This document shows, in pieces, positions 26,050 to 35,358 of a DNA stretch of 64,000 nt. The DNA lies in NCBI GenBank assembly GCA_003246365.1, contig QKAN01000216.1:1-64000 (forward strand). Direction: 5' to 3'. The notes under the pieces are model-generated. The model was not told the DNA's origin. It ran no database searches and was given only the letters and a program-made list of their open reading frames with translations. This DNA is from Clostridia bacterium (GTDB taxonomy: Bacteria > Bacillota > Clostridia > Christensenellales > CAG-138). Position 1 is the first letter of the stretch, and every line of letters starts with the position of its first letter. Made by a program: the position numbers and the translations under genes.

Positions 26050-28149
26050 ATGAGCATGAGTACGGTTTCGGAAACATTTGGCAGTAAGGTGTTTAACGAT
26101 GCGGCCATGAAGGCGCGTCTGCCGAAGGACACATACAAAGCAATGCAGACCGCGATTCGCGATGGGCAGAGACTTGACCTCTCCGTTGCGAATGTTGTTG
26201 CCAACGCCATGAAAGATTGGGCGATTGAGAAGGGCGCGACGCACTTTACGCACTGGTTCCAGCCGCTGACAGGTATTACGGCGGAAAAGCATGACAGCTT
26301 CATTTCGTCAATGCCTGGCGGCAGCGTAATCATGGAGTTCTCCGGTAAAGAGCTCGTTCAGGGCGAACCGGATGCATCCAGCTTCCCGTCCGGCGGCATC
26401 CGCGCTACGTTTGAAGCGCGCGGCTACACCGCATGGGACCCGACCAGCTATGCATTTATTAAGGAAAAGGTTCTTTGCATCCCGACCGCGTTCTGCTCTT
26501 ACGGCGGCGAGGCGTTGGACAAAAAGACCCCGCTTCTTCGCTCCATGCAGGCAATTGACCGTCAGGCGATGCGCGTGCTCAAACTCTTCGGCAACGAAGG
26601 CGTAAAGCGCGTAGCAACCACGGTTGGCAACGAGCAGGAATATTTCCTTGTTGACAAAGCAGATTTTGACAAGCGTCCCGACCTTCTGTTCACCGGACGC
26701 ACCCTCTTTGGCGCCCGCGCACCGAAAGGACAGGAGCTGGAAGATCATTACTTCGGTTCCATCAAACCGCGTGTGCAGGCATTTATGGAAGACCTCAACG
26801 AAGAACTTTGGGAACTTGGCGTACTGGCCAAGACCGAGCACAACGAAGTTGCGCCGGCGCAGCACGAGCTTGCCCCGATTTTCTCGACGACAAATATCGC
26901 CGCGGACCACAACCAGCTGACCATGGAAATCATGCAGCGCGTGGCCAAAAAACACGGCCTTGTCTGCCTGCTGCATGAAAAACCCTTCGAGGGCGTTAAC
27001 GGCAGCGGCAAACACAACAACTGGTCAATTTCGACGGACACCGGCGTCAACCTGTTGGAGCCAGGAGAAACGCCATATGAGAACGCGCAGTTCCTTCTCT
27101 TCCTCTGCGCGGTAATCCAGGCGGTGGATGATTATCAGGACCTGCTTCGCATTTCGGTGGCGAGCGCGGGTAATGACCACCGCCTAGGGGCAAACGAAGC
27201 CCCGCCGGCAATCGTATCCATCTTCCTTGGCGATGAACTCACCGCAATCCTTGATGCGATCGATTCCGGTTCCGCCTATGGTGCGAAGGAAAAGACGCAG
27301 ATGAAGGTCGGCGTACACGTTATCCCGCACTTCCCGAAGGATACCACGGACCGCAACCGCACCTCGCCGTTCGCGTTCACGGGTAATAAATTCGAACTGC
27401 GTATGCTCGGTTCGAGCCAGTCGGTTTCGGACGCGAACATGGTTCTCAATACCGCCGTCGCAGAATCGCTGAAGAAATATGCGGACGTTCTCGAAAGCGC
27501 GAGCGATCTGACCTCCGCAATCCACGACCTGATCCTCAAGACCGTGAAGGCGCACAAGCGCATCATCTTCAATGGTAACGGCTATGACGATGCATGGGTA
27601 AAGGAAGCGGAAAAACGTGAACTGCTGAATCTCAAGTCCACGCCGGAATGCCTGCCCTATCTCGTATCCGAGAAGAACGTTGCGCTGCTGACCTCGCACA
27701 AAGTGCTCAGCGAAACCGAAGTTCACGCTCGCCTCGAGATCGCGCTTGAAGCCTATAAGAAGATCATCAATATCGAAGCGATGACGATGATCGACATGAC
27801 CCGCAAAGATATCCTGCCGGCATCCGTCGCTTTTCAGAAAAAGCTTGCCGACGCCGTCGCAGTGAAACGCACCTACGCAAGCAGCGCGGATTGCAGCTAT
27901 GAAATCGACACGCTTGTGACCGCCGCCGCACTGACCAAGGCCGCTTATGAGAGCGTAAAATCGCTCGAAGACGCGCTTGCCGAAGCAAAAGCGGAAGAGA
28001 ACGCACTCAAAGGTGCCGAACTTTGCAAAGAAAAAGTACTCGAACAGATGAGCGAATTGCGCGCAAGCGTAGATGCGCTCGAAATCCTGACAGCGACTGG
28101 CGATTGGCCGTATCCTTCTTACGGCGATATGCTCTTCAACGTCAGATAA
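26050..28149 (+). CDS. glnN: Glutamine synthetase, type III
   Basis: A 699 aa GSIII that makes glutamine from glutamate and ammonia, forming a double-hexamer unlike GSI. The N-terminal family signature ([20 protein letters not shown]), [27 protein letters not shown] and [13 protein letters not shown] are visible. GGAGG fixes the start. The gene has its own promoter and attenuator. Having GSI and GSIII side by side, each with a leader terminator, suggests that ammonium status selects between them through the ANTAR regulator. Confidence 0.96.
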   Translation: MSMSTVSETFGSKVFNDAAMKARLPKDTYKAMQTAIRDGQRLDLSVANVVANAMKDWAIEKGATHFTHWFQPLTGITAEKHDSFISSMPGGSVIMEFSGKELVQGEPDASSFPSGGIRATFEARGYTAWDPTSYAFIKEKVLCIPTAFCSYGGEALDKKTPLLRSMQAIDRQAMRVLKLFGNEGVKRVATTVGNEQEYFLVDKADFDKRPDLLFTGRTLFGARAPKGQELEDHYFGSIKPRVQAFMEDLNEELWELGVLAKTEHNEVAPAQHELAPIFSTTNIAADHNQLTMEIMQRVAKKHGLVCLLHEKPFEGVNGSGKHNNWSISTDTGVNLLEPGETPYENAQFLLFLCAVIQAVDDYQDLLRISVASAGNDHRLGANEAPPAIVSIFLGDELTAILDAIDSGSAYGAKEKTQMKVGVHVIPHFPKDTTDRNRTSPFAFTGNKFELRMLGSSQSVSDANMVLNTAVAESLKKYADVLESASDLTSAIHDLILKTVKAHKRIIFNGNGYDDAWVKEAEKRELLNLKSTPECLPYLVSEKNVALLTSHKVLSETEVHARLEIALEAYKKIINIEAMTMIDMTRKDILPASVAFQKKLADAVAVKRTYASSADCSYEIDTLVTAAALTKAAYESVKSLEDALAEAKAEENALKGAELCKEKVLEQMSELRASVDALEILTATGDWPYPSYGDMLFNVR

Positions 28150-28174
28150 CGAATATGTAGGAGAAACGAAGATC

Positions 28175-29752
28175 ATGTGTTCTATCATGGGATACCTCGG
28201 CAAGCGCATACCTTTGGATTTGCTTGTTGACGGATTTTATAAAACCATCTCACGTGGACCGGATCTGTCGCGAATGTTGAGTGTTGGGGATGGATACCTG
28301 ATGTTCCATCGCCTGACGATTATGGGTCTGGAAAAGAGCGGCATGCAGCCATTCGAACGGAACGGGGATGCGGTCGTCTGCAACGGCGAACTGTACGGCT
28401 TCCGAAAGATGCGTGACGAATTATTTTCGGGATATGAATTCAAGAGCGGCTCGGATTGCGAGCTGCTCTTACCCATGTATCAGCGTTACGGGACAGATAT
28501 GTTCCAAATGCTCGATGCGGAGTATGCTCTGATCATTTATGATCACAAGAGCGATTCGCTGATCGCCGCGCGCGATCCCATCGGCATCCGACCGCTGTTT
28601 TACGGTTACGACGAAGACGGCAAGATCATGTTTGCCAGCGAGGCGAAGAACTTGTCCGGTTTGACCGATACGATCAATCCCTTCCCTCCGGGATATTACT
28701 GGAAAGACGGGGAGTTTGTTCAGTATGCGGATCTTACCAGTGTCAAATCGTATTCGCCAGACGAGCTGGATGCGGTTTGCGCAACAATTAACGAAAAGCT
28801 GACCCTCGGCGTTGTGAAGCGTCTCGATGCGGATGTACCTCTCGGGTTCCTGCTCAGCGGTGGTCTGGATAGTTCGTTGGTTTGCGCGATTGCGAAAAAA
28901 TATCTGCCGCAGCCGATTCGCACATTCGCCATCGGCATGGTTGGCGACGCAATCGACCTGAAGTATGCCAAACAGGTTGCCGATTATCTCGGCGCGGATC
29001 ATACCGAAGTGTTTATGACAACGCAGGAGGTCATCGGTTCGCTGCGCAATATTGTGCGCATCCTTGAAACATACGATATCACGACCATCCGCGCGAGCGT
29101 CGGAATGTATTTGGTTTGCAAATACATTCATGAAAACACGAACATCCGCGTGCTGATGACCGGAGAAATCTCCGACGAGCTGTTCGGTTATAAGTATACG
29201 GACTTCGCGCCGAACGAAGAAGAATTCCAGAAAGAAGCCAAGAAGCGCATCGACGAAATCTATATGTACGACGTGCTTCGCGCGGATCGTTGCATTTCCT
29301 CCAACTCGCTGGAAGCGCGCGTACCGTTTGGCGATCTGGACTTTGTGAAATACGTCATGTCGATCAACCCAGCGCTCAAGATGAATCGCTTTGGCAAAGG
29401 CAAATATCTGCTGCGTCATGCGTTTGAGGGCGACTACCTGCCGCACGATATTCTGTATCGTGAAAAAGCCGCGTTTTCGGATGCGGTCGGGCATTCCATG
29501 GTCGACCACATCAAGGCGTATGCTGAAAAGCTCTATACTGACGAGGAGTTTGCCGAGCGCAGCAAGAAATACACCTTCGCAACGCCCTTTACGAAGGAAT
29601 CGCTGCTGTACCGCGAACTATTTGAGGCCGAATACCCCGGCCAGGCGCATATGGTCAAAGACTTTTGGATGCCTAACCGTACTTGGGAAGGCTGCAACGT
29701 CAACGATCCTTCGGCTCGCGTTCTCGCGAACTACGGCGCAAGCGCGGTATAA
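28175..29752 (+). CDS. asnB: Asparagine synthase (glutamine-hydrolysing)
   Basis: A 525 aa enzyme that makes asparagine from aspartate, ATP and glutamine. Cys2 (MCSIMGYLG) is the N-terminal glutaminase nucleophile; the synthetase domain carries the PP-loop (LLSGGLDSSLVCAI, near residue 228). It begins 25 nt after glnN and is likely on the same transcript, linking it to the nitrogen module. Length fits the short AsnB type. A hairpin terminator follows inside the repeat array. Confidence 0.93.
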   Translation: MCSIMGYLGKRIPLDLLVDGFYKTISRGPDLSRMLSVGDGYLMFHRLTIMGLEKSGMQPFERNGDAVVCNGELYGFRKMRDELFSGYEFKSGSDCELLLPMYQRYGTDMFQMLDAEYALIIYDHKSDSLIAARDPIGIRPLFYGYDEDGKIMFASEAKNLSGLTDTINPFPPGYYWKDGEFVQYADLTSVKSYSPDELDAVCATINEKLTLGVVKRLDADVPLGFLLSGGLDSSLVCAIAKKYLPQPIRTFAIGMVGDAIDLKYAKQVADYLGADHTEVFMTTQEVIGSLRNIVRILETYDITTIRASVGMYLVCKYIHENTNIRVLMTGEISDELFGYKYTDFAPNEEEFQKEAKKRIDEIYMYDVLRADRCISSNSLEARVPFGDLDFVKYVMSINPALKMNRFGKGKYLLRHAFEGDYLPHDILYREKAAFSDAVGHSMVDHIKAYAEKLYTDEEFAERSKKYTFATPFTKESLLYRELFEAEYPGQAHMVKDFWMPNRTWEGCNVNDPSARVLANYGASAV

Positions 29753-29782
29753 CCTCCACCCTGGCACCCTCGAATACCGTGG

Positions 29783-30178
29783 GAATTCGCTCCTTCCGCG
29801 GTATGATCACCGGCTCCCGATACTCGGGGGCTGGTTTTTTATTTGTTGTTTTTTGAGAAAACAACGAATACAGGCAGGAATTCGCTCCTTCCAAATTGTG
29901 ATTCTGGCGTGAGTTAAGAGAGCTGGTTTTTTATTTGTGGTTTTTGAGAAAACAACGAATGCCGGCGGGAATTCGCTCCTTCAAATTGTGATGTTGGCGT
30001 ACGTTAATGGGGGTGGTTTTTTATTTGTTGTTTTTTGAGAAAACAACGAATACGAGCGAGAATTCGCTCCTTCCTAATTGCGATGCCGGCGTATGTTAAT
30101 AGAAGTTGTTTTTTTATTTGTTGTTTTGAGCAAACAACGAATGCGGGCGGGAATTCGCTCCTTCCTAATTGTGATGCA
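29783..30178 (+). repeat. Tandem array of about 91-bp repeats
   Basis: Four full units and one partial unit start with GAATTCGCTCCTTC at 29783, 29878, 29969, 30060 and 30151 (spacings 95, 91, 91, 91). Each full unit contains a T-run (ggttttttattt) and a hairpin TTGTTGTTTT-ttgag-AAAACAACGAA. The period is not a multiple of three, and no frame stays open, so it is non-coding. The first unit includes the asnB terminator; later units keep the T-run but not the GC stem, which suggests expansion from the terminator region. This fills most of the gap between asnB and the MgtC gene. Confidence 0.88.
29813..29840 (+). terminator. asnB terminator
   Basis: GCTCCCGA-tac-TCGGGGGC (one G-U pair) followed by TGGTTTTTT. 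Confidence 0.7.
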
Positions 30179-30279
30179 TGCTTCTATTATGCTTTGATTG
30201 TTTCTGACACTCAAAAATGAATGTCAATGATTTAATCCTTTGTGTATCTAAAGATGCGATGGATTTCATTTCTATATTC

Positions 30280-30307
30280 TTGCCGATTTGCGCATGACGT
30301 GTATAAT
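30280..30307 (+). promoter_or_regulatory. Promoter of the MgtC gene
   Basis: TTGCCG, 16-nt spacer, TATAAT, about 80 nt upstream of the start codon. Confidence 0.6.
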
Positions 30308-30388
30308 AAACGGATACAAAGATCGTTTTACATAGATTTTACATCGGTGCATTTTTCGAGAGAAACAATGCAGGAAGGAGCGCAAATC

Positions 30389-31072
30389 ATGTATAACTTT
30401 TCTGTCGATTGGCTGCAAACGCTCTCTATGCTGGGTCGCGTTGCGCTTGCCGGATTGCTCGCGGCTGTGATTGGGTTTGAGCGTGAGCATGTTCAGCGAA
30501 ACGCCGGTATGCGCACACATATTCTCGTCGCCATCGGTGCGGCACTCGTGATGTGCAGCGGCGAATTTCTCGCCGTAAAATACCCGACGATTGACCCTGC
30601 GCGTATTGGTGCGCAAGTAGTCAGTGGCATCGGTTTTTTGTGTGCCGGTACCATCATTAAAGAAGGTATTTCTGTTCGCGGCCTCACCACCGCCAGCAGC
30701 TTATGGTGCGTTTCCTGCGTCGGTCTCGCGGCCGGCTGCGGCAACTATATTCTTGCGGTTGCGACGACAATTCTGATTTTGATCGTGCTAAGGGTGCTGC
30801 GATCCATGGCGCACAACCGCAGAAGAAAAGCAAACCGTCTTGTGTTGCAGGTAGTTTTATCGATGGCAGGAGAGAGCATCGTAAGCCTCCAGAAGGATTT
30901 AGACCGGATGGGCTGCGTGATTGACGAGTTCAGCTTTGCAATTGACACAAAAAATCTTAAACGGCATGTCTATGCGCATCTGACCTTGCCAAATCGAGAT
31001 GATCTGGCGCATCTGATGGAGGGACTATCCCGCATCGACGGCGTTGAATCAGTCGAGTCGGTATACGAGTAA
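30389..31072 (+). CDS. MgtC/SapB family membrane protein
   Basis: A 227 aa protein with about four transmembrane segments over residues 10-145, including the family motif GFEREHVQRNAGMRTHILVAIGAALVM and GVSGIGFLCAG-type glycine helices, then an ACT-like soluble C-terminal domain. The start follows AAGGAG; the track ORF has 49 extra N-terminal codons that cross the promoter. MgtC proteins are linked to magnesium homeostasis; the soluble tail may sense a ligand. Confidence 0.9.
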   Translation: MYNFSVDWLQTLSMLGRVALAGLLAAVIGFEREHVQRNAGMRTHILVAIGAALVMCSGEFLAVKYPTIDPARIGAQVVSGIGFLCAGTIIKEGISVRGLTTASSLWCVSCVGLAAGCGNYILAVATTILILIVLRVLRSMAHNRRRKANRLVLQVVLSMAGESIVSLQKDLDRMGCVIDEFSFAIDTKNLKRHVYAHLTLPNRDDLAHLMEGLSRIDGVESVESVYE

Positions 31073-31120
31073 AACGCCGCAAAGTCTATTTAAATAAGGG
31101 CGTAAAAACCGAAGTGAAAC

Positions 31121-31166
31121 AAAAAAGAACTCCCCCGACGCTGCATCAGCGCGGGGGAGTCGTTTT
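31121..31166. terminator. Bidirectional terminator between the MgtC gene and trxA
   Basis: ACTCCCCCG ... CGGGGGAGT stem with an inner CGCTG/CAGCG helix. T-runs on both sides, stronger on the minus strand (ttcttttttg). Confidence 0.85.
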
Positions 31167-31182
31167 GTACAAATTGTTCTTT

Positions 31183-31494
31183 TTAGCCTTCGAGCATCTG
31201 GAGAATAAATCCCTTGTTGCGCGCGCCAACTGCTTTGTTGACGGATTCGCCGTTTTCAAACACCATCAGCGTCGGGATACTCATCACGCCATATTGGCTT
31301 GCGAGCTGCGGCTGTTCGTCGATGTTGATCTTGCAGACTTTGATGTCCGCTTTTTCTTCGGCAATTTCGTCTACAATCGGGGAAACCATACGGCAGGGCC
31401 CGCACCACGGCGCCCAGAAATCGACCAACACTTTTTTGTCGCTGTCGAGGACTTCGCTTGTGAAGTTTGCGTTTGTAATGGTGACGATTGACAT
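31183..31494 (-). CDS. trxA: Thioredoxin
   Basis: A 103 aa thiol-disulfide reductant with active site WCGPC and the cis-Pro motif IPTLMVF. AAGGAG lies at proper distance from the ATG used; the track start (GTG) is three codons earlier and abuts the ribosome-binding site. Single gene with its own terminator. Confidence 0.96.
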   Translation of the reverse strand: MSIVTITNANFTSEVLDSDKKVLVDFWAPWCGPCRMVSPIVDEIAEEKADIKVCKINIDEQPQLASQYGVMSIPTLMVFENGESVNKAVGARNKGFILQMLEG

Positions 31495-31733
31495 TTGAAC
31501 CACTCCTTGTTGGATGTTGAGACAAGAAAACCCGATCTAATCCAATCTGCTTTGTTCAGCTATTACGAGGTAATCTCGGTCTCTTTCTTACAGTATAACG
31601 GATGCGATTCAATTTTGAAAAGCTTTCCGGGCAAATTGCCTTATAAATGCAACATTTTGTCCGGAAATCGACGTTGCGTTTCGTTCCGGTATACGATAGA
31701 GTGAATAAAACCGGATGAAAAAGGAGTTGGCGC

Positions 31734-32630
31734 ATGCGCACACTGACACAAACGATTGAACCCAGCGCCGAAGGGCGAACGGTATTAAGCCTGCTTCGGC
31801 GTGAGTTTGCCTGCTCAGATGCGCATATTTCGCGATTGAAACGCCGGGAAAACGGAATCCTGCTGAACGGGAACCGATGTTATGTTACGGCGCGGGTTGC
31901 GACCGGCGATACGCTCGAAATCGAAATCGGCGATCTGCCGGACGGACACATCGTGCCGATGGCATATCCACTGGACGTGATCTTTGAAGACGAAGACTTG
32001 CTGATCATCGACAAACCAGCGGGAATTGCAGTGCATCAATCTACGCGGGACCCGGAGGAACTGACGCTCGAAAACGCGGTTTGCCATTATCTCGGCGGCG
32101 GCATCAGCCCGCATCCGGTGAGCCGTCTTGACCGCGGCACATCCGGCCTTATGGCGTTTGCAAAGAGCGGATATATCCACGAACGGCTGCGTCGGCAGAT
32201 GCATACGGAATCCTATGCGAGAGTTTATCTTGGCATAGCCGTTGGTCGGGTCGAACCGCCTAGCGGAAAAATCGATCTGCCGATTGGCATGGCGAAAGGC
32301 TCAACCTATCAGCGCGCGATCTGTCAGGACGGGCAGTCTGCGCAGACGGAATATGAAACGCTGGCAAATCACGAGCGCTTCACGCTTCTCCGGCTCATCC
32401 CGCATACGGGAAGGACGCATCAACTCCGTTTGCATCTTTCTGCAATTGGATATCCGCTTGCGGGAGACTGGCTCTACGGCGCGGAAGACCGAACGTTGAT
32501 TGCGCGGCCTGCGCTGCATTCGCATCAACTTGACTTGACGCATCCCGTCTCGGGTGAGCGAATCACTCTGGTTTCGCCGCTTCCGGCAGATATGCGGCGA
32601 TTGATCGATTTAGAGAATATTGAGGGGTAA
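31734..32630 (+). CDS. RluA family RNA pseudouridine synthase
   Basis: A 298 aa enzyme that isomerises uridines in rRNA or tRNA. An N-terminal S4-like domain (HISRLKRRENGILLNG) is followed by the catalytic domain; the catalytic Asp is in HPVSRLDRGTSGLM. GRTHQLRLH is also a family motif. AAGGAG precedes the start. The exact target base cannot be read from the sequence. Confidence 0.93.
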   Translation: MRTLTQTIEPSAEGRTVLSLLRREFACSDAHISRLKRRENGILLNGNRCYVTARVATGDTLEIEIGDLPDGHIVPMAYPLDVIFEDEDLLIIDKPAGIAVHQSTRDPEELTLENAVCHYLGGGISPHPVSRLDRGTSGLMAFAKSGYIHERLRRQMHTESYARVYLGIAVGRVEPPSGKIDLPIGMAKGSTYQRAICQDGQSAQTEYETLANHERFTLLRLIPHTGRTHQLRLHLSAIGYPLAGDWLYGAEDRTLIARPALHSHQLDLTHPVSGERITLVSPLPADMRRLIDLENIEG

Positions 32631-32638
32631 GAATCAGA

Positions 32639-33004
32639 GTGAATATTCAAACGATACAGAAAAACAATAGTACAATCGCGCTGATCGAAAGCGAAGAACT
32701 GCTGATTACAGACGTGCAATCGGCGCTCGATCTGATGGCGACGGTGCGCTACGAAACAGGAGCGGATCGCGTTGCACTCGGCAAACAGGCAATTGACGAG
32801 CGGTTTTTCGTGCTCAGCAGTCGTCTCGCGGGCGATATCCTTCAGAAATTCGTCAATTATCAGATGAAACTCGCCATCATAGGGGATTTTTCCGGCTACA
32901 CCAGCAAACCGTTGCGCGATTTCATCTATGAGAGCAACAACGGCAACCATGTGTTCTTTGTTCAAACGGAAGAAGAAGCGATTGAGAAACTTTCGCGCAT
33001 ATAA
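32639..33004 (+). CDS. DUF4180 domain-containing protein
   Basis: A 121 aa soluble protein of the DUF4180 family (ERFFVLSSRLAGDILQKFVNYQMKLAIIGDFSGYTSKPLRDFIYESNNGNHVFF). It begins at GTG nine bases after the RluA stop, so they are co-transcribed. The family has no established function; its fold is related to STAS-like domains. A terminator follows at once. Confidence 0.85.
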   Translation: MNIQTIQKNNSTIALIESEELLITDVQSALDLMATVRYETGADRVALGKQAIDERFFVLSSRLAGDILQKFVNYQMKLAIIGDFSGYTSKPLRDFIYESNNGNHVFFVQTEEEAIEKLSRI

Positions 33005-33034
33005 AAAAGCTGTGCCGCAAGGCACAGCTTTTTG
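33004..33034 (+). terminator. Terminator after the DUF4180 gene
   Basis: A 13-bp stem AAAAAGCTGTGCC / GGCACAGCTTTTT with loop gcaa; T-runs on both strands, so it may also serve the convergent lipoprotein gene. Confidence 0.9.
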
Positions 33035-33047
33035 TTGATTGAGTTGC

Positions 33048-33641
33048 TCAAGGCGTGGATTGTAACGTTTGCGCGAGTTCGTCGAACGCGATCGGCCGGT
33101 CATAATGACCGCCGATGGTCTCCAGCTCGGTTCCCGCGATAGAGAGCAGAAACCCGTCTGCCTGATAGCGCACAAGAAACGTGTTCACAAGACTTTGCAG
33201 AATCAGCTGCTGATGCGCTGTGTCGGTTGCTTTCACAGATAGCGCGAACGCATCCGACAGATCGAGACGAACCAGCACGCCGCTGAATGTTTCATCCTCG
33301 AACGTCAGTTCTTCCTGCGCGACGGAAAACGCGATGTTCCGCCCGTAGTCCACGTCCGGCAGGGCTCCCGCCGCGACGAGCGCGGAGAGTAACCCCTGAA
33401 CAGAATCTTCCGCCAGCGTCTGAACCGAAACGAGACCCGTGCCGGATTCATCCGGCACATAGAGCGTAACGTCGATGGAAACAGGCGTTGCGGTTGCATC
33501 AGGCGTTGTTGCTGGCGCGGGGGAAGGCGTGCTGTCGTTAACCGTTTGCGTTACGGAACCTTGCGGTTCGCCCGCGGGTGCGCAAGAGAGGCACGCCGCC
33601 AAAATCAGCGGCAAACTGAGCGCAACCCCGACTCGAATCAG
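33048..33641 (-). CDS. GerMN-domain lipoprotein
   Basis: A protein of about 197 aa with a lipoprotein signal (IRVGVALSLPLILAAC), a Thr/Pro-rich linker and a GerMN domain (EDSVQGLLSALVAAG..., ending LETIGGHYDRPIAF). GerMN domains occur in spore germination and division-associated lipoproteins. No ATG, GTG or TTG gives a sensible signal peptide; the best start is CTG overlapping the upstream stop (CTGA), so initiation is coupled and non-canonical, or there is a sequence problem. The 250 aa track ORF would overlap the upstream gene by about 160 nt. Confidence 0.75.
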   Translation of the reverse strand: MIRVGVALSLPLILAACLSCAPAGEPQGSVTQTVNDSTPSPAPATTPDATATPVSIDVTLYVPDESGTGLVSVQTLAEDSVQGLLSALVAAGALPDVDYGRNIAFSVAQEELTFEDETFSGVLVRLDLSDAFALSVKATDTAHQQLILQSLVNTFLVRYQADGFLLSIAGTELETIGGHYDRPIAFDELAQTLQSTP

Positions 33642-34273
33642 ATGATGCCGAGCGGAACGAGCACCGCAAGCAGTACGATGTTTACGCTGGCGAGAGAGAT
33701 AATCCACTTCTTTTGTACCTTCGGTTCCTTGTCGTAAATGAGGTAGCTCGCGAGGAAAAACGGGATGTAGGTTGTGATGAACACAGGAAGCGCACCCCAC
33801 CAGGGATAAACCCAGATGAACGCGGGCGTTCCGGCGAGGAAAATTTCGACGAGCGAGAAAAACAGCGCGCTGCCGATTGCAAACGTAATGCGGTTGTTGA
33901 CGCCGAGAATCTTCAGGTTTTTGTCAGCGGGCAGCAGCTTTGAGGTAAAGCCGGCGACTGCGAACATCATGGAAAGTTCCCAACTGACGCCGATGAGCAG
34001 GATATAGCTCGTGCTTTCCGGCGAAACCGTCCAGAGCGCATAACCCGAAACATAGCAGATGACCGCGTTTGCAATCTCATAGAGCCAGTGTACGCTGTAG
34101 AGCATCAGCGCGGCGGCGATGGCCTTGTAATTCTTCTTGTGGATTTCGTCCACATAGATCATCACCACGAACGCAAGAATCGCGATGAATGTCCAGTTGA
34201 AATTACTGGGATCGCGAACGGCGGCCTTGGCGAGATCGGCAAGCGACTTGAGTCCCGGATCTCCAAAGAGCAT
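33638..34273 (-). CDS. Uncharacterised multi-pass membrane protein
   Basis: A 211 aa protein with about six or seven hydrophobic segments (FNWTFIAILAFVVMIYV, AIAAALMLYSVHWLYEI, FAIGSALFFSLVEIFLA, others). GGAGGT precedes the ATG. The GerMN lipoprotein gene overlaps its stop. I recognise no family; conserved aromatic/charged positions (EIHKKN, WPWWG-like VYPWWGALP) could mark a transporter or enzyme, but no function is assigned. Confidence 0.75.
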   Translation of the reverse strand: MLFGDPGLKSLADLAKAAVRDPSNFNWTFIAILAFVVMIYVDEIHKKNYKAIAAALMLYSVHWLYEIANAVICYVSGYALWTVSPESTSYILLIGVSWELSMMFAVAGFTSKLLPADKNLKILGVNNRITFAIGSALFFSLVEIFLAGTPAFIWVYPWWGALPVFITTYIPFFLASYLIYDKEPKVQKKWIISLASVNIVLLAVLVPLGII

Positions 34274-34435
34274 GACAATTACCTCCCGATTTATTTTTTA
34301 GGTTTTCTGGCATACAATTAGATGGGATACACGATGAGACTGCGATTATTCTACCGCGTTAAACAACCGCTGTCAATTTTTGAGAATCACATTGTGAACA
34401 TTGCGTCGAGAAAATTCGCTGAAACGGAGGCCATC

Positions 34436-34780
34436 ATGTCCAAAGAATTGCTCGGCTGCTGCGGCGCCTATTGCAGTACCTGCAAGGCATATCGACAAGG
34501 CGCGTGCAAGGGATGCAAGGTCGGTTACGATACCGGCGAACGGGACATTTCCAAGGCGAAATGCGCTATGAAAACCTGCTGTATCCGTCGCGGGCATGCT
34601 AGCTGCGCGGACTGTGCTGAGTACGATTCCTGCGCGATTCTTGCTGCATTTTACGGTCATGAAAGCTACAAATATAAAAAATACAAGCAGGCGACGGAGT
34701 ATATCCGGGCGCATGGCTATGATGCGTTTTTTAGACATGCCGATCGCTGGAACGGCGCATACGGGAAATATAAAGATTGA
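34436..34780 (+). CDS. DUF3795 cysteine-rich protein
   Basis: A 114 aa protein with CCGAYCSTCKAYRQGACKGCK at the N-terminus, then CAMKTCC and CADCAEYDSC; this Cys pattern defines DUF3795 and implies metal (zinc or iron-sulfur) binding. GGAGG fixes the start; the track ORF is 38 codons longer. It is monocistronic, with a terminator behind. Function unknown. Confidence 0.85.
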   Translation: MSKELLGCCGAYCSTCKAYRQGACKGCKVGYDTGERDISKAKCAMKTCCIRRGHASCADCAEYDSCAILAAFYGHESYKYKKYKQATEYIRAHGYDAFFRHADRWNGAYGKYKD

Positions 34781-34800
34781 TTTATAGTTAAAGGCAATCA

Positions 34801-34837
34801 AAAACGTCCGGCGACTATGTGCGCCAGACGCTTTTTT
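34801..34837. terminator. Bidirectional terminator
   Basis: CGTC-c-GGCG ... CGCC-a-GACG hairpin with TTTTTT on the plus strand and TTTTT on the minus strand. Confidence 0.75.
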
Positions 34838-34843
34838 AATTAA

Positions 34844-35239
34844 TTAACCGTGCAGCTTTTGTGCGGTTTTTTCCATGAATTTTTCGTTGTCAACGATGAA
34901 TCGCTCCTGCGTTCCTTCGCCGATCAGCCCCGCGTCATCATACGCGCGGCAGGAAAACACGAGTCTGCGGCGGTCGATTTCGATGAGTTCCGTTTCGCAG
35001 CGGATCGTCATACCCATAGGTGTGGCGCTCAGGTGTTTTACATTGATCAAGGTGCCGACGGTGGAACTGCCCTCCGTCAGATAAGGCGTTACGCTCTCCA
35101 TTGCGGTATATTCCATCAGCGTGATCATGCAGGGGGTTGCGTAAACCGGCAGGCCGCCGCTGCCGAGTGCCTTTGCGATGTTTTTTTCAGTGACGATCTC
35201 GGTTTGCACGCCGCGCACGCCGCTGTGAAGTTCACTCAT
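34844..35239 (-). CDS. FlK-like hotdog-fold thioesterase
   Basis: A 131 aa acyl-CoA thioesterase-like protein. The FlK catalytic pattern is visible: Thr and Glu in YTAMES and His in VKHLSATP. Family members hydrolyse small acyl-CoAs; FlK itself acts on fluoroacetyl-CoA. It stands alone between two terminators. Physiological substrate unknown. Confidence 0.88.
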   Translation of the reverse strand: MSELHSGVRGVQTEIVTEKNIAKALGSGGLPVYATPCMITLMEYTAMESVTPYLTEGSSTVGTLINVKHLSATPMGMTIRCETELIEIDRRRLVFSCRAYDDAGLIGEGTQERFIVDNEKFMEKTAQKLHG

Positions 35240-35308
35240 TCTAAAAATGCCTCCGAACTGTCGTGTTTCCGATGATGATAACCGAATAGAGCGAAAAAAT
35301 CAACCGAT

Positions 35309-35348
35309 AACGGCAGAGTCGACGCCGAAACCGACGCGCTCTGCCGTT
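35309..35348 (-). terminator. Terminator of the phosphotransferase gene
   Basis: 10-bp stem AACGGCAGAG / CTCTGCCGTT; on the minus strand a T-rich tract follows slightly downstream (atcggttgatttttt), so strength is uncertain. Confidence 0.55.
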
Positions 35349-35358
35349 TTTGAGAGAA

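Noticed and set aside
29783-30178. CRISPR array
   Set aside because: Units are tandem with no unique spacers of uniform length, and no cas genes are present.
30035-30220. Repeat-encoded small protein (61 aa ORF)
   Set aside because: The 91-bp period breaks the reading frame from unit to unit, so the repeats are not coding.
33048-33800. Long form of the GerMN protein (250 aa)
   Set aside because: Its N-terminal 53 residues overlap the upstream membrane protein gene and lack signal-peptide character.
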